Below, in pieces: positions 21,505 to 23,374 of a stretch of DNA of 23,374 nucleotides (position 1 is its first letter; every line of letters starts with the position of its first letter). Both the position numbers and the translations under genes were made by a program. The notes beneath the pieces are model-generated. The model saw only the letters and a program-made list of their open reading frames with translations. It ran no database searches and was not told where the DNA came from. The stretch is from a virus, in IMG/VR virus record IMGVR_UViG_3300003691_000054, positions 1 through 23,374 of that record; one strand, written 5' to 3'.

Positions 21505-22113
21505 ATGTCTTTTATTGAAATCAAAGCAAGTAAGAAATCATTATCTTTTAGGGGCTTGGTTTGCGGGGTAGGAGTAAATGATGCTGAATATATGATTGAG
21601 CGCATATTCGAGGGGAAGTCTTATGTATGTCCTTATTATAGGGTTTGGTCTCACATGATTGAGAGGTGCTATTCTATTAAATACCAGAAATTAAAGCCAT
21701 CATATATTGAATGTTCAGTTTGTGATGAGTGGCTTGTTTTTTCAGTGTTTGCTCGATGGATGAAAAAGAAAGACTGGCAAGGTAGGCAGTTGGATAAGGA
21801 TATATTAGTTCAAGGAAATAAAATTTATTCTCCAGACACTTGTATTTTTGTCGAGTCATTTATAAATAACTTATTTATAAAAAGCCAAAATAAAAAAGGG
21901 TCGTTGCCTGTTGGTGTTTACAAAGCAAAAAAAGAGAAAACATATAGAGCAAGTTGTAGGCATGGAGGCAAGTATATATATTTAGGAAATCATAAAACAC
22001 CAGAGGTGGCAAGTGAGGCGTACAAGGCGTTCAAGTGTAAAGTAATAGCTGAAATAGCAGAAAATCAAGATGAGCCATTAAGAACGGCATTATTGAACTA
22101 TAAAATAAACTAA
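21505..22113 (+). CDS. Putative AP2-domain phage endonuclease-like protein
   Basis: 202 residues. The first 125 follow a pattern I know from phage proteins related to homing endonucleases: YYRVWSHMIERCYS at 44-57, PSYIECSVCDEWLVFSVF at 65-82 and LDKDILVQGNKIYSPDTC at 96-113. Residues 134-180 (LPVGVYKAKKEKTYRASC, KYIYLGNHKTPEVASEAY) match the AP2-like DNA-binding repeat used by several phage HNH endonucleases. The nuclease core differs from a standard HNH, with few His, so activity is unsure. Free-standing copies spread by cutting phage genomes that lack them. It starts after GAGGA, directly downstream of the divergent promoter. Confidence 0.65.
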   Translation: MSFIEIKASKKSLSFRGLVCGVGVNDAEYMIERIFEGKSYVCPYYRVWSHMIERCYSIKYQKLKPSYIECSVCDEWLVFSVFARWMKKKDWQGRQLDKDILVQGNKIYSPDTCIFVESFINNLFIKSQNKKGSLPVGVYKAKKEKTYRASCRHGGKYIYLGNHKTPEVASEAYKAFKCKVIAEIAENQDEPLRTALLNYKIN

Positions 22114-22128
22114 TAAGGATAGTAAGTA

Positions 22129-22356
22129 ATGAGTGAGTTAATGTTTAAGCAAGGCCAAAAAGTAAACGTAACAGAGAGAATTCAAAAGCCTGGAGAATTT
22201 GGTGGGTGGGATCATTCATCTATTGAGACTGAGGGTATATTTCACTCGTGTAATTCAGAAGGGGCTTTTGTTCAAGTGGTTCAAGGGGATAGATTGAAAT
22301 TATATCAAGTTCCGTTTAGTGATATCTATATTAAACTTGAAAATAAGGATAAATAG
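22129..22356 (+). CDS. Hypothetical small beta-rich protein
   Basis: 75 residues with AAGGA 9 bases upstream. MFKQGQKVNVTERIQ, GIFHSCNSEGAFVQVVQGD and LKLYQVPFSDIYIKL give five likely strands, like a small SH3-type barrel. It follows the AP2-type gene by 15 bases. Its last codons contain the -35 of the candidate small RNA promoter. No family recognised. Confidence 0.6.
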   Translation: MSELMFKQGQKVNVTERIQKPGEFGGWDHSSIETEGIFHSCNSEGAFVQVVQGDRLKLYQVPFSDIYIKLENKDK

Positions 22357-22364
22357 CGTACAAT
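22337..22364 (+). promoter_or_regulatory. Sigma-70 promoter at the end of the 22129 gene
   Basis: TTGAAA (22337-22342), 16 bases, TACAAT (22359-22364): predicted start near 22371. The -35 is inside the preceding coding sequence and the -10 is just past its stop. No start codon with a good ribosome-binding site follows before the terminator. Confidence 0.6.
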
Positions 22365-22370
22365 AGTAAT

Positions 22371-22471
22371 TGTTATTTGGCGTGGTAACCAGATGATAGA
22401 TGAGGTTTAGTAAGTATTTCTGGGGCTTTAAGTTAGCCCTTACCACCAGAGATACTCACTAAGCCTTTTTT
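22371..22471 (+). ncRNA. Candidate small RNA of about 100 bases
   Basis: The segment runs from the predicted start of the 22337-22364 promoter to the T-tract of the 22404-22471 terminator and has no supported ORF. Besides the terminator stem, GTGGTAA (22382-22388) can pair with TTACCAC (22440-22446), an alternative that would touch only the edge of the main hairpin. Phages of the lambda group encode short antisense or trans RNAs in their control regions. The target is unknown. If the promoter is inactive, this is only the 3' end of the AP2 operon transcript. Confidence 0.4.
22404..22471 (+). terminator. Long-stem intrinsic terminator
   Basis: A 20-base arm (22404-22423) pairs with 22446-22465, with two G-U pairs and one A-C mismatch. 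The loop holds a second stem, GGCT (22424-22427) with AGCC (22435-22438). Six T residues follow at 22466-22471. The stem is far longer than termination needs, which hints at a further RNA role. Confidence 0.85.
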
Positions 22472-22819
22472 ATTGCCTCGAATAAATCCACAATAAATAC
22501 CTCGATTATAATTTATACGTCTATTGCGAAAGCTAACCACGGTTGGATTATTATTTAAAGCACTACAACGATCGCCCATAGTGCAACTGAGTTCTAAAGT
22601 TATTATAGGGGCTGGACACTACAAGAAGTGGAATGATAACGACCTAATTTAATCTTGTTAATGATTAGGTGTCTAAGCGATGCGATGGCTCCGAAGTCAT
22701 ATATTGTTGATTAGATATTAGAACTAAACTCATTTATTTGGGTTTGGGGTTCTTTTATCTTTTCACTCCACAATTCACCAAAGTCATGTATTAAGTAACT
22801 AGTGACTAAAGAGATTAAA
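22472..22819. other. Gene-free stretch with a hairpin and promoter-like boxes
   Basis: No convincing coding frame on either strand in about 350 bases. It starts with GCCTCGAATAAAT (22475-22487), close to the sequence after the terminator at 956-990. A perfect TATAAT lies at 22507-22512 without a good -35. ACCTAAT (22642-22648) pairs with ATTAGGT (22664-22670), with TTAA pairs inside. This may be a long leader of the HNH gene, an untranslated RNA or remains of a lost gene. Confidence 0.5.
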
Positions 22820-23308
22820 ATGAGTAAAGGTAAAAGAAATCTAAAGGCTAAAAAGGCAGAAAATAAAATAAAGCTTGAGCTCGCAAAAGCAAAATGCGCT
22901 TCATTCGTTGGATTGCCAAAAGATAAATATTCAATGTTAGAAATAGTAATTTGCGTATCCGCTAAATTAAATATTGTTGTTCGTGGTGATATACATCCGA
23001 ATGCACAGATAAAACATCTTGCAGGGCTCGTTAATAAAAAGCCTTATATTGTTTGCAAGAGAACAAAGAAGGACTTTTACTCTAGCAGGTCATGGAAAAT
23101 ACTTCGATACCAAGCTTTTGAGAAATACGGAAACCGGTGCCAGTGTTGTGGGGCTCGTCCTAGTGACGATATAGCTTTGCATGTTGATCATGTTAAACCT
23201 AAATCAACTCATCCTGAGCTCGCTTTGGATTTAAACAACCTACAAATACTTTGCGAAGATTGCAATGTAGGAAAAATAAACCAGTGGGATACTAACTGGA
23301 AAGCATAA
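22820..23308 (+). CDS. HNH endonuclease
   Basis: ATG 22820 (AAAGAG upstream) gives 162 residues; a GTG at 22802 has no ribosome-binding site. The C-terminal half is a complete HNH unit: FYSSRSWKILRYQAFEKYG at 86-104, CQCC at 107-110, LHVDHVKPKS at 120-129, LDLNNLQILCEDCNVGK at 136-152. His121/His124 and Asn139-140 are the metal and catalytic positions, and two CxxC pairs bind a structural zinc. The basic N-terminal 85 residues probably bind DNA. Phage HNH proteins act as free-standing homing enzymes or in DNA processing and packaging. Here it lies among control-region genes, far from terminase, and near another putative homing nuclease, so the first is more likely. Confidence 0.85.
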   Translation: MSKGKRNLKAKKAENKIKLELAKAKCASFVGLPKDKYSMLEIVICVSAKLNIVVRGDIHPNAQIKHLAGLVNKKPYIVCKRTKKDFYSSRSWKILRYQAFEKYGNRCQCCGARPSDDIALHVDHVKPKSTHPELALDLNNLQILCEDCNVGKINQWDTNWKA

Positions 23309-23360
23309 TTAATAGTATCTAATGACACTTATATTTAAAATTTAATAAGGATTTATAAAG

Positions 23361-23374
23361 ATGAATAATTCAGA
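23361..23374 (+). CDS. Start of a gene cut by the window edge
   Basis: AAGGA at 23347-23351, 9 bases before an ATG at 23361 and following the HNH stop by 52 bases, suggests a new gene. Only the first codons (M-N-N-S) are present, so nothing can be said about its product. Confidence 0.45.

Noticed and set aside
22433-22579. 48-codon - strand frame (starts MGDRCSALNNNP) across the small RNA terminator
   Set aside because: No ribosome-binding site, and its 3' half is the terminator hairpin on the other strand, which explains the base pattern.
22598-22700. GGGGCTGGAC start suggested tmRNA or another known structured RNA
   Set aside because: No tRNA-like ends, no CCA, no tag frame; only one clear hairpin.
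22357-22819. Group I intron next to the HNH gene
   Set aside because: I could not place the conserved P7/P3 core segments, and no coding sequence is interrupted at its edges.
1-23374. CRISPR array, tRNA genes, integrase or attachment sites
   Set aside because: No regularly spaced repeats, no cloverleaf with a T-loop, no tyrosine or large serine integrase motifs were seen.

Overview
The window looks like part of a temperate, short-tailed (P22-like) phage or prophage genome of an AT-rich, probably marine gammaproteobacterium (Alteromonadales or Vibrionales type). This rests on the P22 order of virion genes (gp10-like plug protein, then three ejection proteins, then a tailspike-type head-binding protein), a lambda-type set of replication and nin genes (O-like, P, NinB, NinG, NinH), and the low G+C content. 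The host is an inference: no bacterial gene, tRNA, integrase or attachment site is in view.

Layout. (1) Positions 2-13210, + strand, late virion genes: the 3' end of a structural protein; a terminator; the gp10-like tail-plug gene; a small coiled-coil protein; gp7-, gp20- and gp16-like DNA-ejection proteins; then, after a 148-base gap, a large receptor-binding cassette (P22-type head-binding adaptor, Ig-like protein, beta-helix tailspike, fibre adaptor, beta-propeller protein, two small proteins). Genes abut or overlap by 1-8 bases, and the TAATG stop/start form recurs. The gap after the gp16-like gene, where P22 carries its immI region, holds a candidate 26-codon membrane peptide on the - strand. 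(2) Positions 13192-21453, - strand, the early/middle region transcribed leftward, so convergent with the late genes. From its promoter at 21425-21453 it reads: O-like protein, P-like helicase loader (203-base overlap), several small proteins, a DNA methyltransferase-like protein, a winged-helix protein, NinH, two tiny tail-anchored membrane proteins, a structured gap with a palindromic operator, and NinB. A second promoter (17058-17086) then drives a run of nine small unknown genes, a serine resolvase, a zinc-finger protein and NinG, ending in a terminator that abuts the last late gene. (3) Positions 21444-23374, + strand, divergent from the replication operon: an AP2-type putative homing endonuclease, a small unknown, a candidate small RNA with its own promoter and a long terminator hairpin, a gene-free structured stretch, an HNH endonuclease, and the start of another gene.

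Most unusual points: the small genes at 14556-16963 are joined by near-identical linkers in which the TAG stop lies inside the next gene's ribosome-binding site; the two divergent operons share a palindromic -35 region, so their promoters should exclude each other; and several tiny genes (26-57 codons) were read directly from the sequence. All homology statements come from recognition of motifs and gene order; no database search was run.
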